Positions 1 to 9,633 of a stretch of 64,000 nucleotides of DNA are shown here, in pieces. The stretch spans positions 26,442 through 90,441 of the forward strand of contig NZ_JAGSXH010000011.1 in NCBI RefSeq assembly GCF_018283645.1, in the 5' to 3' direction. This DNA is from Actinocrinis puniceicyclus. Its GTDB lineage: Bacteria; Actinomycetota; Actinomycetes; Streptomycetales; Catenulisporaceae. How positions within the stretch are numbered: the first letter of the stretch is position 1; every line of letters begins with the position of its first letter. Below the pieces are notes generated by a model. The model saw only the letters and a list, made by a program, of their open reading frames with translations. It had not been told where the DNA came from and did no database searches. The translations under genes and the position numbers were made by a program.

Positions 1-1
1 G

Positions 2-724
2 GACGCGCTGAACAAGGACTCCGCGGCGGGGCTCGCGGCGCAACGCCCGTCGAGTGCGCCGCCGAACTCGCCGCCGCGGGAAAACGGCCGGGACACCCCC
101 TCGTCGCCTGCGTCGTCATGGCATGGTCCCGGCTTCGCGCCGCCGTCCGAACCCTCATATCGAGCCGCGCAGCCACAGCCACAGCCACAGCCACAGCTGC
201 CACCCCAGCAGGCGCTGCGACCGCCCGCACCGTTCAAGGGCACGTCCCCGTCGTCATCAGGCCCGGAAGCGGCCTCCGCACCCGGGCGACCCGAGCCCCA
301 GTCATTCCAGTCATTCCAGCCGTACCAGTCGCAGCGGTCGCAGACCGAGGCACCACTCCATCCGCCCCCGCTCCAAGCAGTTCCGCACTTTCGAACCGGA
401 CCCGGTATGGCTCAACGCGCGTATGCACCGCCGCCGTATCCGCAGCAGGCCGTCTCCCCGGCGTCCGGGCTCTATGGCCATCCGCACCAAGCACACGCGC
501 CGTCAAACGGCATCGCCACCGCCGCACTCGTACTCTCGCTGGTTGGCGTCGTCGCGCCATGCACGCTGTTGGTCGCGCTGCCGTTGGGCATCGCCGGCCT
601 CGCCAAGGCACGCAAGAACGGCGCGGGGCACGGTCAGGCGCTCGCTGGGACGGTCGTGTCGAGCGTGCTGCTGGCGGGATGGGTCGCGCTCATCGCCGCC
701 ATCGCGGCGCTCCACGCCGGATGA
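2..724 (+). CDS. DUF4190-type membrane protein, 5' end outside window
   Basis: The reading frame is open from base 2 to the stop at 722-724, so the start lies upstream of the window. An internal ATG at 407 exists, but the frame upstream of it is proline/glutamine-rich and reads like protein, including a PQ dipeptide run near 167-193. The C-terminal ~75 residues hold two hydrophobic helices separated by a short basic loop (GLAKARKNG), the layout of the DUF4190 family of small actinobacterial membrane proteins. The long disordered N-terminal region followed by DUF4190 is common in Streptomyces-type proteins. The function is unknown; a role at the cell envelope is only inferred. The family call is moderate; the open-frame observation is direct. 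Confidence 0.7.
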   Translation, partial: DALNKDSAAGLAAQRPSSAPPNSPPRENGRDTPSSPASSWHGPGFAPPSEPSYRAAQPQPQPQPQLPPQQALRPPAPFKGTSPSSSGPEAASAPGRPEPQSFQSFQPYQSQRSQTEAPLHPPPLQAVPHFRTGPGMAQRAYAPPPYPQQAVSPASGLYGHPHQAHAPSNGIATAALVLSLVGVVAPCTLLVALPLGIAGLAKARKNGAGHGQALAGTVVSSVLLAGWVALIAAIAALHAG

Positions 725-797
725 CGTAAGCCGCCGCCTGTACGGCCCTGCGAGTCAGCACGGATCCAGCACCATCACGCAACCAGCATGCCTGGAT

Positions 798-814
798 CAC
801 TGTGTAACACAGTG
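798..814. promoter_or_regulatory. Perfect palindrome, likely toxin-antitoxin operator
   Basis: The sequence CACTGTGTAACACAGTG is a perfect inverted repeat with 7-bp arms and a TAA centre. It lies where the -35 element of the antitoxin promoter should be, just upstream of the TACAGT -10 hexamer. AbrB-fold antitoxins usually bind such palindromes to autorepress, so this is the expected operator. The function is inferred. Confidence 0.6.
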
Positions 815-823
815 GCACGGTGC

Positions 824-829
824 TACAGT
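824..829 (+). promoter_or_regulatory. -10 hexamer TACAGT, leaderless start of antitoxin
   Basis: TACAGT ends exactly 6 nt before the ATG at 836. That spacing places the transcription start on the A of the ATG, the actinobacterial leaderless arrangement. It supports the start at 836 over the upstream in-frame ATG at 788. Confidence 0.55.
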
Positions 830-835
830 GTGTGC

Positions 836-1171
836 ATGAAGCCAATTACCGCACGCGCACGCGTCAGAGGGAATCGGCATCAAGTGACCCTTCCTCCGGA
901 GATTCGTCGCGCGCTGCAGGTCGGCGAGGACGACGAACTTGAGTTCACCGTCGCCGACTCCGGCGAGGTGACCGTGCGCGGATACCGTTCGATTCCTGTT
1001 GACCAGCTGTGGTTCTTCACTCCCGAATGGCAGCGCAAAGAGCAAGACGCCGATCAGGAACTGGCCCTGCGTGGCACGAGTGAGACATTCCCGGACGGTG
1101 AGTCCTTTATCTCCGCACTCGCGGACTCCGCTGGAATCAGCGCCGAAGAATTCCGTCGGTCAACGCGCTGA
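836..1171 (+). CDS. AbrB/SpoVT-fold antitoxin
   Basis: Predicted 111-residue antitoxin of a type II toxin-antitoxin pair. The N-terminus (KPITARARVRGNRHQVTLPP and on to about residue 45) has the swapped-hairpin AbrB/MazE pattern: R-x-N-x-Q-V-T-L-P-x-E-I-R-R-A-L. The acidic C-terminal part would cover the toxin. The ATG at 836 was chosen because a TACAGT -10 sits 6 nt before it and a perfect palindrome (798-814) overlaps the -35 position; the ATG at 788 would lie upstream of that promoter. The stop overlaps the toxin start by one base (TGATG), indicating coupled translation. An AbrB-type antitoxin before a RelE-like toxin resembles the PrlF-YhaV arrangement, although sequence identity cannot be judged here. 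Confidence 0.75.
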   Translation: MKPITARARVRGNRHQVTLPPEIRRALQVGEDDELEFTVADSGEVTVRGYRSIPVDQLWFFTPEWQRKEQDADQELALRGTSETFPDGESFISALADSAGISAEEFRRSTR

Positions 1172-1464
1172 TGCCGACGTACGCATGGATCTCACTGTTT
1201 CGGCGCGACTGGCAGAAGCTGACGCGGGACCAGCAGGTCGCATTCCTTCGCGCCGTAGTGATTTTCGTCGAGGATCTCGCGGCCGGCGCAGGGTTCCGGC
1301 CAGGGCTGCGGGTCAAGAAGATGAAGGGCCATGAGAACATCTGGGAAATGACCTGGGCCCCCGACGGCCGGGCGACCTTCAGCTACGCGGAACCTGTGCA
1401 GCCCGGCCACCCGCACATCATCTGGCGTCGGATAGGTGCACACGAGATCTTCAATGAGTCCTGA
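1171..1464 (+). CDS. RelE/ParE-superfamily toxin
   Basis: A 97-residue protein with a basic, aromatic-rich RelE-like layout: an N-terminal strand (YAWISLFRRDW), a helix (QQVAFLRAVVIFVEDL), then a basic stretch (GLRVKKMKGHENIWEMTW), a following strand (GRATFSYAE) and a C-terminal HIIWRRIGAHEIF. The KGHENIWEMTW-x6-TFSY core is typical of RelE-fold mRNA interferases or gyrase poisons. The ATG overlaps the antitoxin stop (TGATG). It ends 18 bp from the convergent ychF gene. The target (ribosome-dependent mRNA cleavage or other) is not visible from sequence. Confidence 0.75.
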   Translation: MPTYAWISLFRRDWQKLTRDQQVAFLRAVVIFVEDLAAGAGFRPGLRVKKMKGHENIWEMTWAPDGRATFSYAEPVQPGHPHIIWRRIGAHEIFNES

Positions 1465-1482
1465 TCATTATTGGTCAGAGCC

Positions 1483-2556
<1,074 letters not shown>

Positions 2557-2608
2557 GGACGGCAAGTCTAGTTGTCCGTACGGGCGCGAACTCCCACGAT
2601 GGTGTCTC

Positions 2609-3778
2609 GTGAACGTTGGAGAGCTGGTGCTGCTGCTGATCGGGCTCGCCCTCGGTCTGGTGCTCGGTGTGTTGTGGGAACGCGGACGGGGACGCGCGCC
2701 GTCCGCGGAGGCGCTGGAGCGGTCCACCGACCGGCTGCTGGGCTTGGCCGACCAGCAGTTCGCCCAGGTCGGCCGGCCGATCCAGGAGTCGCTGAGGCAT
2801 CTGGACGACCGGTTGCGGGAGATCGAGCGCGAACGCAGTTCGGCGCAGGCCGCGCTGTCCCGGCAGATCGAGGACGTGCGCACGACCGGCGAGGAACTGC
2901 GCGGGCAGACCGCCGCGCTGGTCACCGCGCTGCGGGCGCCGCAGGTCCGGGGACGCTGGGGTGAGCTGCACCTGCGCCGCGCGGTCGAACTGGCCGGGCT
3001 GGTGGACCGCTGCGACTTCACCGAGCAGTTGGTCGTCGGGGCGAGCGCCGACGGCGACGAGGGCGCCGCGCGCCCGGACCTGGTCGTGCACCTGGCCGGC
3101 GGGAAGAACGTGGTCGTAGACGCCAAGGTTCCCCTCGGGGCGTTCCTGGAGGCGGCCGAGGCGCGCGACGAGGACGTGCGCGCTGAACGGCTACGGGCGC
3201 ACGCGCGGCAGCTGAGGGCGCACGTAGAGCAGTTGGCTTCGCGAGCGTACTGGAAGCGGTTGAACGCGGCCGGAGCTTCGACCCCCGAGTTCGTGGTGCT
3301 GTTCGTGCCGGGAGAAGCCTTCCTGTCCTACGCGCTCGAAGCGGACTCGAACCTGCTTGAGTACGCGGCGGACCGACGCGTGATGCTCGCCTCACCGACC
3401 ACACTCATCACGCTGCTGCGTACCGTCGCTTACGCGTGGTCTCAGGACACATTGGCCACAGAGGCTCGTTCGATCGTCGATCTCGGTCGGGACCTCTACG
3501 ACCGGATCGGCGTACTGGCCGGCCACATCGACCGGCTCGGCGGATCGCTCGGCAGCGCGGTCACGGCGTACAACCGGGCGGTCGGGTCGCTGGATTCGCG
3601 GGTCCTGGTGGCCGCGCGGCGGCTGCACGACCTCGGCGTCGGCGAGGCGCCCCCTCAGGAGCCGCGGCACCTCGACACCGCGCCACGCTCCCCCAGCGCG
3701 CTGGACACGTTGCTGCCGCTGCCGAGCGCACCAGGCAGCCTCGCGCCGCGCGCGCCATCCGACCGGATAACGCCTTAA
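2609..3778 (+). CDS. rmuC: DNA recombination protein RmuC
   Basis: 389-residue RmuC family protein. It starts with one transmembrane helix (VGELVLLLIGLALGLVLGVLW), then a coiled-coil region with many Arg/Glu heptads (about residues 35-110), then the PD-(D/E)XK-like core: RGRWGELHLRRAVELAGL, PDLVVHLAGGKNVVVDAKVP, FVPGEAFLSYAL and the ASPTTLITLLRTVAYAW block. E. coli RmuC limits inversions at short inverted repeats. The C-terminal ~60 residues are low-complexity Pro/Ser. The start is taken as the GTG at 2609, whose first residues begin the membrane helix; no clear Shine-Dalgarno was found. It is divergent from ychF. Confidence 0.9.
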   Translation: MNVGELVLLLIGLALGLVLGVLWERGRGRAPSAEALERSTDRLLGLADQQFAQVGRPIQESLRHLDDRLREIERERSSAQAALSRQIEDVRTTGEELRGQTAALVTALRAPQVRGRWGELHLRRAVELAGLVDRCDFTEQLVVGASADGDEGAARPDLVVHLAGGKNVVVDAKVPLGAFLEAAEARDEDVRAERLRAHARQLRAHVEQLASRAYWKRLNAAGASTPEFVVLFVPGEAFLSYALEADSNLLEYAADRRVMLASPTTLITLLRTVAYAWSQDTLATEARSIVDLGRDLYDRIGVLAGHIDRLGGSLGSAVTAYNRAVGSLDSRVLVAARRLHDLGVGEAPPQEPRHLDTAPRSPSALDTLLPLPSAPGSLAPRAPSDRITP

Positions 3779-3879
3779 GAGGGCACCAAGCGCGCGCCAG
3801 ATACACGCGACAGGACCGACCGATCCTCCGGACGGGTGATCAACAGGCGTGGCACCGGCTGCGGCGGCCGGACGGCTCG

Positions 3880-3885
3880 TACCGT
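3880..3885 (+). promoter_or_regulatory. -10 hexamer TACCGT, leaderless
   Basis: TACCGT ends 7 nt before the ATG at 3893, matching the leaderless spacing seen at other genes of this window. Confidence 0.5.
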
Positions 3886-3892
3886 GACGCCC

Positions 3893-4480
3893 ATGAGCCA
3901 GCACCGGTCGCCGGAACACGGAGCTGAAGAGGAGGAACGGTGGGGCCCCCGGCCGGCTCCCGCCCGCCCCGGTGACTCGCGGGTGCGGCGGCCGGGCGAC
4001 GGTCCGGCCCGGCTGGTCAAGCGGTCCGGTCCGGCGCGCCCCGTCTCCGCCAACCACTCGGCCCCGCGGCAGCACGCCCGGGCCTCGCTCTCCCGGCCGT
4101 TGACCGGCAGCATGCCGCTCACCGCGTTCGGAGTGTCCTTCGTCCTGCTGGGCACCTGCCTCGCCGGCGCCGCGCTGGACCTGCTCCTGGTCGGCACGGC
4201 GGCGTGGTGCCTCATCGGGCTGTTCCTGGCCGGCAGCGCCTACGCGGCGCTGCACGTGCGGCGCAGCGACTGGTATTCGGCCGTGGTCGGCCCACCGCTC
4301 GCCTTCGCGTGCGGACTGTTGCTCATCGCCACGTTCTCGCCGCACGATCTGGCCACGGGGCTGACAGGCACGATCGCCACCATGCTGGAGCTGCTGGCGT
4401 ACAAGGCGCGCACGGTCTTCCTGGGTACCGCGCTCGCGCTGTTCATCACGCTGATGCGCCGTCTGCCCGTCCGGAAGTAG
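3893..4480 (+). CDS. DUF6542 membrane protein
   Basis: 195 residues. The first ~75 are charged and disordered (many Arg, Pro, Glu). The rest holds four hydrophobic helices: LTAFGVSFVLLGTCLAGAAL, LLLVGTAAWCLIGLFLAGSAY, AVVGPPLAFACGLLLIATF and FLGTALALFITLM, followed by a basic tail. This matches the DUF6542 proteins found next to ispH/xseA in Streptomyces. The function is unknown. The ATG at 3893 was chosen over 3836 because a TACCGT -10 sits 7 nt upstream. It is convergent with ispH. Confidence 0.75.
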   Translation: MSQHRSPEHGAEEEERWGPRPAPARPGDSRVRRPGDGPARLVKRSGPARPVSANHSAPRQHARASLSRPLTGSMPLTAFGVSFVLLGTCLAGAALDLLLVGTAAWCLIGLFLAGSAYAALHVRRSDWYSAVVGPPLAFACGLLLIATFSPHDLATGLTGTIATMLELLAYKARTVFLGTALALFITLMRRLPVRK

Positions 4481-4525
4481 CCGGATCCGGTACGCGCCGA
4501 CGGCGGCCGGTGGTCAACTGCGCGG

Positions 4526-5545
4526 TCAGCTCTCCTTGAGGTTGCGCCTCAGTTCATGCGGAAGCGCGAACAGCAGTTTCTCCTGTGCCGAGCGGACTTC
4601 TTCGACATCGGTGTATCCGTGCTCCGCAAGCAGCGCCAACACTCCCTGCACCAGTTCCTCGGGCACGGAGGCTCCTGAGGTCAGGCCGACCGTGCTCGCG
4701 CCCTCGAACCAGGACGGATCGATCTCGTCGGCGCGGTCGACCAGGTACGCGGAACCGGCTCCCGCCTCCAACGCGACCTCGACCAGCCGCACCGAGTTGG
4801 AGGAGTTCGTCGAGCCGACCACGATCACCAGGTCCGACTGCGGCGCGATCCGCTTGACCGCGACCTGGCGGTTCTGCGTCGCGTAGCAGATGTCGTCCGA
4901 CGGCGGATCGATCATCTGCGGGAAGCGTTCGCGCAGCTTCGCGACGGTCTGCTCGGTCTCGTCGACCGACAACGTGGTCTGCGACAGCCAGGCGACTTTC
5001 GACGGGTCGCGCACCTCGACCTGTGCGACCCCCTCAGGGCCGTCCACCAGCTTGATGTGCTCGGGCGCCTCACCGGTGGTGCCGATGACCTCCTCGTGGC
5101 CCTCGTGGCCGATGAGCAGGATGTCGTAGCCCTCGTCCGCGAAGCGCACCGCCTCCTTGTGCACCTTGGTCACCAGCGGGCAGGTCGCGTCGATGGTCCG
5201 CAGCCGCCGCTGCGACGCCTGGTCGTGCACTTCGGGCGCGACGCCGTGCGCGGAGAAGATCACGATCGAGCCCTGGGGCACCTCCTCGTTCTCCTCGACG
5301 AAGACGGCGCCGCGTTCCTCCAGCGTCTTTACGACGTGCTTGTTGTGCACGATCTGCTTTCGTACGTAAACCGGCGCTCCGTACCGCTCGAGCGCGCGTT
5401 CGACGGTCTGGACCGCGCGGTCGACGCCTGCACAGTAGCCGCGCGGCGCGGCGAGCAGTACCCGCTTGCGAGAGGCGTCGGCTGAGGCGGAGGCGTCGGC
5501 GGAGGGCGAGTCGGTGGCCGGTACGGAACCGGAGGCGGTGACCAT
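4526..5545 (-). CDS. ispH: 4-hydroxy-3-methylbut-2-enyl diphosphate reductase
   Basis: 339-residue IspH/LytB, the last step of the MEP isoprenoid pathway (HMBPP to IPP and DMAPP). The three cysteines that hold the iron-sulfur cluster are present: C38 in PRGYCAGV, C122 in [11 protein letters not shown] and C220 in [11 protein letters not shown]. The substrate-binding histidines H70 (NKHVV) and H100 (FSAHG) and the GSTNSSNS loop are also visible. The first ~25 residues are an Ala/Ser-rich extension, so a slightly later start is possible. However, TACCAT sits exactly 6 nt before the ATG at 5545, favouring a leaderless start there. It is divergent from xseA. Confidence 0.96.
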   Translation of the reverse strand: MVTASGSVPATDSPSADASASADASRKRVLLAAPRGYCAGVDRAVQTVERALERYGAPVYVRKQIVHNKHVVKTLEERGAVFVEENEEVPQGSIVIFSAHGVAPEVHDQASQRRLRTIDATCPLVTKVHKEAVRFADEGYDILLIGHEGHEEVIGTTGEAPEHIKLVDGPEGVAQVEVRDPSKVAWLSQTTLSVDETEQTVAKLRERFPQMIDPPSDDICYATQNRQVAVKRIAPQSDLVIVVGSTNSSNSVRLVEVALEAGAGSAYLVDRADEIDPSWFEGASTVGLTSGASVPEELVQGVLALLAEHGYTDVEEVRSAQEKLLFALPHELRRNLKES

Positions 5546-5551
5546 GCCTCC

Positions 5552-5557
5552 ATGGTA
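5552..5557 (-). promoter_or_regulatory. -10 hexamer TACCAT of ispH
   Basis: On the minus strand TACCAT is followed by GGAGGC (6 nt) and then the ispH ATG. GGAGG is too close to the ATG to be a normal ribosome site, so a leaderless start is the simpler reading. Confidence 0.5.
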
Positions 5558-5699
5558 TTCGTGGTGGAGCGGGGCACCCCAGTGCGGGAGAGCCGATCTT
5601 TACATCTCCCGCACACTTTTCCGTGGGTCGGGCCGTTGCTCTGCGGTGTGTCTGCGGCGGGCGACAATCCGTCCGCGCCGGTCTGTCCGTTCCGGCCGA

Positions 5700-5705
5700 T
5701 AACGT
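5700..5705 (+). promoter_or_regulatory. -10 hexamer TAACGT of xseA, leaderless
   Basis: TAACGT, then TGTGAC (6 nt), then the xseA ATG at 5712. No Shine-Dalgarno is present, consistent with leaderless translation. Confidence 0.55.
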
Positions 5706-5711
5706 TGTGAC

Positions 5712-6953
5712 ATGGCGCTGCAAACATCCTTCGAGCACCCGGTGCCGGTCTCCGAGCTCGCCAAGATGGTCGGGGACTGGATCGACCGGCTCGGCGCGAT
5801 CTGGGTCGAAGGCCAGGTCACCCAGATCAGCCGTAGGCCGGGGGCCGGGATGGTGTTCCTGACGCTGCGTGACCCGTCACATGACGTATCGGTCAACGTC
5901 ACCTGCTACCGGAGCGTGTACGACAAGGTGATGCCCGCTCCCTCCGAGGGCGCGCGAATGGTGGTGTGGGCCAAGCCGAACTTCTATCGGCCGCGCGGGC
6001 AGTTCTCGCTGCTCGCGCAGGAACTGCGGCCGGTCGGCATCGGCGAGCTGCTGGCCAGGCTGGAGGAGCTCAAGCGCAGGCTGGCTGCGGAAGGGCTCTT
6101 CGATACGGCGCTCAAGAAGCGGCTGCCGTTCCTGCCGCACCTGATCGGGCTGATCTGCGGCCGGGCCTCGGCCGCCGAGAAGGACGTGCTGGAGAATGCC
6201 CAGCGGCGCTGGCCCGGAGTGCGATTCGAGGTGCGCGAGACGGCGGTGCAGGGAGCCGGGGCGGTGACCGGGGTCACCGCGGCGCTGGCCGAACTCGACG
6301 CGCACCCCGAGGTCGACGTGATCGTGATCGCGCGCGGCGGCGGCTCGGTGGAGGACCTGCTGCCGTTCTCCGACGAGCAGCTGATCCGCGCGGTCGCGGC
6401 CTGTGATACGCCGGTGGTCTCGGCGATCGGGCACGAACCCGACTCGCCGCTGCTCGACCTGGTCGCGGACGTGCGGGCCTCGACGCCGACGGACGCGGCG
6501 AAGCGGATCGTGCCGGACGTGCGCGAGGAGACTGAGCGGGTCTCACTCGCGCGGCGCCGGCTGTGGAGCGCGATCAACCAGCTGCTTGACCGCGAACAGC
6601 ACGCGCTGGGCGGGTTCAGGTCACGGCCGGTGCTCGCCGTGCCGTACGTGATGCTCGATCAGCGTGCACAGGAGATCGTGGCGCTGCGGGACCGTGCGTA
6701 TCGGTGCGCTCGGCACAAGGTGACCCAGGACGGAGAGGTGCTGACGCAGACCCTGGCGCGGGTGCGCGCGCTCTCGCCGCTGGCGACGCTGGAGCGCGGC
6801 TACGCGGTCGTGCAGCGGGCGGACGGGGCGGTCGTGCGCAAGCCCGCGGAGGTCGAGCCGGGTGACCCGCTGACCCTGCGCTTGGCCGGCGGCGCCTTGG
6901 CCGCTACCGTCGCCGCCGCCCGACTCAGCGTGCCGGCTCCAGCCACGCCGTGA
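5712..6953 (+). CDS. xseA: Exodeoxyribonuclease VII large subunit
   Basis: 413-residue catalytic subunit of ExoVII, which degrades single-stranded DNA. Residues ~10-105 form the OB-fold ([24 protein letters not shown] onward). The catalytic core follows: [23 protein letters not shown], a [21 protein letters not shown] block and [28 protein letters not shown], all diagnostic of XseA. It ends with a helical region and the [11 protein letters not shown] motif. The start follows a TAACGT -10 by 6 nt. The last 29 bp overlap the convergent GNAT gene. The xseB partner lies ~0.5 kb downstream on the same strand, separated by that inserted gene. Confidence 0.96.
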   Translation: MALQTSFEHPVPVSELAKMVGDWIDRLGAIWVEGQVTQISRRPGAGMVFLTLRDPSHDVSVNVTCYRSVYDKVMPAPSEGARMVVWAKPNFYRPRGQFSLLAQELRPVGIGELLARLEELKRRLAAEGLFDTALKKRLPFLPHLIGLICGRASAAEKDVLENAQRRWPGVRFEVRETAVQGAGAVTGVTAALAELDAHPEVDVIVIARGGGSVEDLLPFSDEQLIRAVAACDTPVVSAIGHEPDSPLLDLVADVRASTPTDAAKRIVPDVREETERVSLARRRLWSAINQLLDREQHALGGFRSRPVLAVPYVMLDQRAQEIVALRDRAYRCARHKVTQDGEVLTQTLARVRALSPLATLERGYAVVQRADGAVVRKPAEVEPGDPLTLRLAGGALAATVAAARLSVPAPATP

Positions 6954-7407
6954 GCGCGAGTCCGCGCGGCTCGTGGAAACCGAGGTCGCGATAGAGCCAT
7001 TCGCCCTGCTCGGAGGCGTGCAGGTCGACTCGCGGCACGTGGCGGGAGCGCAGCCAGTCCAACGTGGCGACCACGACCGCGCGGGCGTGACCCTGGCGGC
7101 GGAAACGCGGATCGGTGGCGACGCTCAGGATGTAGCCGGTCGTTCCGCTCGGGTTCGCCGGGCCGGGCAGCCGTTGCTGGATCACGCCGACGCTGCCCGC
7201 GGCCAGCATGCCGGGCTGGTCCGGGGCGTCGGTGACGAAAGCCTGAAGCGGACCGCCGGGATCTGCCAGCGCGGCGCGGAAGGCTTCGGCGCACGGCTCG
7301 CGCCAGCCGTGATCGAGGACCGGCCCGAACGTGGAGATCATCACTTCGCGCAGCCGGGTCAGCTCCTCGGCGTCGGCGACGACCGCTTGACGCGCCGCTA
7401 TTCCCAC
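6925..7407 (-). CDS. GNAT-family N-acetyltransferase
   Basis: 160-residue GCN5-type acetyltransferase. The acetyl-CoA loop is visible as [23 protein letters not shown] (R-x-x-G-x-A pattern), followed by the C-terminal [20 protein letters not shown] that ends most GNAT folds. The substrate is unknown. The GTG at 7407 was chosen because AGGGAG lies about 7 nt upstream; the longer frame to 7638 runs across the divergent xseB start. The 3' end overlaps xseA by 29 bp tail-to-tail, and the gene is inserted between xseA and xseB, which are usually adjacent. Confidence 0.85.
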   Translation of the reverse strand: MGIAARQAVVADAEELTRLREVMISTFGPVLDHGWREPCAEAFRAALADPGGPLQAFVTDAPDQPGMLAAGSVGVIQQRLPGPANPSGTTGYILSVATDPRFRRQGHARAVVVATLDWLRSRHVPRVDLHASEQGEWLYRDLGFHEPRGLALTAWLEPAR

Positions 7408-7445
7408 GATCGGGCTCCCTTTCGCTCGCGCTCGCCCCGGCAACC

Positions 7446-7451
7446 TATCGT
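7446..7451 (+). promoter_or_regulatory. -10 hexamer TATCGT of xseB, leaderless
   Basis: TATCGT followed by 7 nt and the xseB ATG at 7459. It gives xseB its own promoter, needed because the GNAT gene separates it from xseA. Confidence 0.55.
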
Positions 7452-7458
7452 TGTCGCC

Positions 7459-7707
7459 ATGGGTGAAGAAGCGAATTCCGCCGACAGGGATTCCGAGGCG
7501 GGCCGGGATGTCAGCGGGCTCGGCTACGAGCAGGCGCGCGAGGAACTGGTCGCGACGGTGCAGCGGCTGGAGGCCGGCGGGCTGTCGCTGGAGGAGTCGT
7601 TGGCGCTGTGGGAGCGCGGCGAGGCGCTGGCCGCGCACTGCCAGGCGAAGCTTGACGGCGCCCGGGCCCGCCTGGACGCGGCCGTGGCGGCACGCGAGGA
7701 GGGTTGA
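7459..7707 (+). CDS. xseB: Exodeoxyribonuclease VII small subunit
   Basis: 82-residue XseB. The family core is clear: GYEQAREELVATVQRLEAGG, LSLEESLALWERGEALAAHC and QAKLDGARARL, forming the helical hairpin that binds the long coiled arm of XseA. The length is normal. The start at 7459 is set by TATCGT 7 nt upstream and by the family-typical short N-terminus. Confidence 0.93.
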   Translation: MGEEANSADRDSEAGRDVSGLGYEQAREELVATVQRLEAGGLSLEESLALWERGEALAAHCQAKLDGARARLDAAVAAREEG

Positions 7708-7738
7708 CCTATCGCGTCGCGTGCCGCTGCTGCCCTCG

Positions 7739-8287
7739 TCAGCGCAAGGCCGCGGCGAGTCGCTCCAGTTCGGCCAGCGGGGCGCTGCCCGCCACGATCA
7801 CCGTCGACTTGCCGTCCTGCGCGCTCAGCAGTGTGCGCAGCCCGCCCGGGGTGGTTCCGCTGTAACGCTGCCATACGTTCGGCGTCGCCCCGGCGATCTG
7901 CACCGTGGCGTCCGGGCTCGCGTTGGAGTGCTGGTCGCTGAGGTAGCCGGAGAGTGGTTCGGTGGTCTGCTCCAGTGTGGCGTAGCCGCCGCCCGGGGTC
8001 AGGTAGCCGACGTGCCAGTCGGCCGCGCCGGAGCCGGCCGGCTGGTAGTAGGCCGAGGTGAGCTTCCAGTCGGCGGGCAGCCCGGCCGGGGCCAGCACGG
8101 TGAACGGCTCGGCCGCACGGGCCGCGGAGAGTTCGGACTGGTAGGAGCCGGTGTCCATGACGTGCACCGGGTTCCCCGCCTTCGACGGTTTGAGCACCAG
8201 CACCACCGCGATGGGCACCGCGATGACCAGCAGTGAGAGCACCATGTCCCGGACCGTGGTCTTCAGTCGCGCGTTCGCCTTCGCCAT
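7739..8287 (-). CDS. DUF4245 membrane-anchored protein
   Basis: 182 residues with one N-terminal membrane helix ([18 protein letters not shown]) and an extracytoplasmic domain of ~145 residues. The [10 protein letters not shown] and [18 protein letters not shown] segments match DUF4245 proteins, found between xse and glpX in many actinobacteria. The function is unknown. It probably faces the outside of the membrane. It is divergent from glpX and convergent with xseB. Confidence 0.8.
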   Translation of the reverse strand: MAKANARLKTTVRDMVLSLLVIAVPIAVVLVLKPSKAGNPVHVMDTGSYQSELSAARAAEPFTVLAPAGLPADWKLTSAYYQPAGSGAADWHVGYLTPGGGYATLEQTTEPLSGYLSDQHSNASPDATVQIAGATPNVWQRYSGTTPGGLRTLLSAQDGKSTVIVAGSAPLAELERLAAALR

Positions 8288-8432
8288 GTCCCCATCGTCC
8301 CCGATCGGCCGCTGGGCCCCGGCGCCGGGGGCCGGGTTGTCCGCGTCGCTACGATCGATAGATCAGCGCACCTGCCGGCCGCCCCCTCATCGGCCGCCAT
8401 CTGCCGATGTCCCCGTGCGGAAGGACACCCTC

Positions 8433-9461
8433 ATGACCAGCACCGTCAAGCCCGAGACCCCATACCCGCCCGAAAATCCGCAGCTTCCCGACCGGAACCT
8501 GGCGCTGGAGCTGGTGCGCGTCACCGAGGCGGCGGCGCTGGCGGCAGGCCGCTGGGTCGGCCGGGGCGACAAGATCGGTGCGGACGGCGCCGCCGTCGGA
8601 GCCATGCGGCATCTGATCAACACCGTCTCGATGAACGGCGTGGTGGTGATCGGGGAGGGCGAGAAGGACAACGCCCCGATGCTGTTCAACGGCGAGCAGG
8701 TCGGCGACGGCGACGGCCCGGAGTGCGACGTGGCCGTGGATCCGATCGACGGCACGACACTGAACGCGAAGGGCATGCCCAACGCGATCGCGGTGATCGC
8801 GTTGGCCGAGCGCGGCGCGATGTACGACCCGTCCGCGGTGTTCTACATGGAGAAGCTGGTCACCGGCGCGGATGCCGCCGCCGAGGTGGACATCACCGCG
8901 CCGGTCGAGCACAACATCCGGGCGGTCGCCCGGGCCAAGGGCAGCAAGCCGTCCGAGGTGACGGTGGTCATCCTGGACCGTCCCCGGCACGAGGAACTGG
9001 TGCGGCAGGTCCGGGAGACCGGAGCGCGGATCAAGTTCATCTCGGACGGCGACGTCGCGGGCGCGATCATGGCGGCGCGTCCGGACACCGGTGTGGATCT
9101 GCTGCTGGGCATCGGCGGCACCCCGGAGGGCATCATCGCGGCCTGCGCCATGAAGTGCCTGGGCGGGGTGATCCAGGGCCGGCTGTGGCCGCGGGACGAT
9201 GCCGAGCGGCGCAAGGCGCTGGACGCGGGCCACGACCTCGATCGGGTACTGAGGACGGATGAACTGGTGACCGGCGACAACGCATTCGTCGCGATCACCG
9301 GTATCACCGACGGCGAGTTGGTGCGGGGTGTGCGGTACCGCGCAGGCGGAGCCATAACGTCCTCGCTCGTGATGCGTTCGAAGAGCGGGACGGTGCGACG
9401 CATCGATTCCGAGCACCGGTTGGACAAGTTGCGCCTGTTCAGCGCGATCGACTTCGGCTGA
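8433..9461 (+). CDS. glpX: Fructose-1,6-bisphosphatase class II
   Basis: 342-residue GlpX that hydrolyses fructose 1,6-bisphosphate in gluconeogenesis, the main FBPase of actinobacteria. Metal-binding and substrate motifs are intact: [11 protein letters not shown] (residues ~75-84), DPIDGTT (~103-109), [11 protein letters not shown] and [17 protein letters not shown]. The ATG at 8433 follows a GGAAGG purine block at about 10 nt. A perfect-match hairpin after the stop (9487-9526) is the likely terminator. With pckG at 21-22.7 kb it completes the irreversible gluconeogenic steps present here. Confidence 0.96.
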   Translation: MTSTVKPETPYPPENPQLPDRNLALELVRVTEAAALAAGRWVGRGDKIGADGAAVGAMRHLINTVSMNGVVVIGEGEKDNAPMLFNGEQVGDGDGPECDVAVDPIDGTTLNAKGMPNAIAVIALAERGAMYDPSAVFYMEKLVTGADAAAEVDITAPVEHNIRAVARAKGSKPSEVTVVILDRPRHEELVRQVRETGARIKFISDGDVAGAIMAARPDTGVDLLLGIGGTPEGIIAACAMKCLGGVIQGRLWPRDDAERRKALDAGHDLDRVLRTDELVTGDNAFVAITGITDGELVRGVRYRAGGAITSSLVMRSKSGTVRRIDSEHRLDKLRLFSAIDFG

Positions 9462-9486
9462 GACCCCTAGGGGCGGGGGCGGCCAT

Positions 9487-9526
9487 CGATGCAACCCGCG
9501 CGGCCGCGGTGCCGCGCGGCGCATCG
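9487..9526 (+). terminator. Hairpin downstream of glpX
   Basis: CGATGC/GCATCG outer arms enclose two copies of the self-complementary CCGCGCGG. This stable GC-rich hairpin lies 25 nt after the glpX stop without a U-tract, a type common in actinobacteria. Confidence 0.5.
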
Positions 9527-9633
9527 GGCTTTCGGACGGGCGGCGCGCGCATTACGGGTGTTACCGCTGGTTGAGGGGACATCTGCTTGAGAGCGCGATC
9601 GCTGCGTGTCCGCCCAGTTCCCGGAGGCACCTG

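Noticed and set aside
788..835. Longer antitoxin start at 788
   Set aside because: It would place the start codon upstream of the palindrome and -10 hexamer that precede the ATG at 836.
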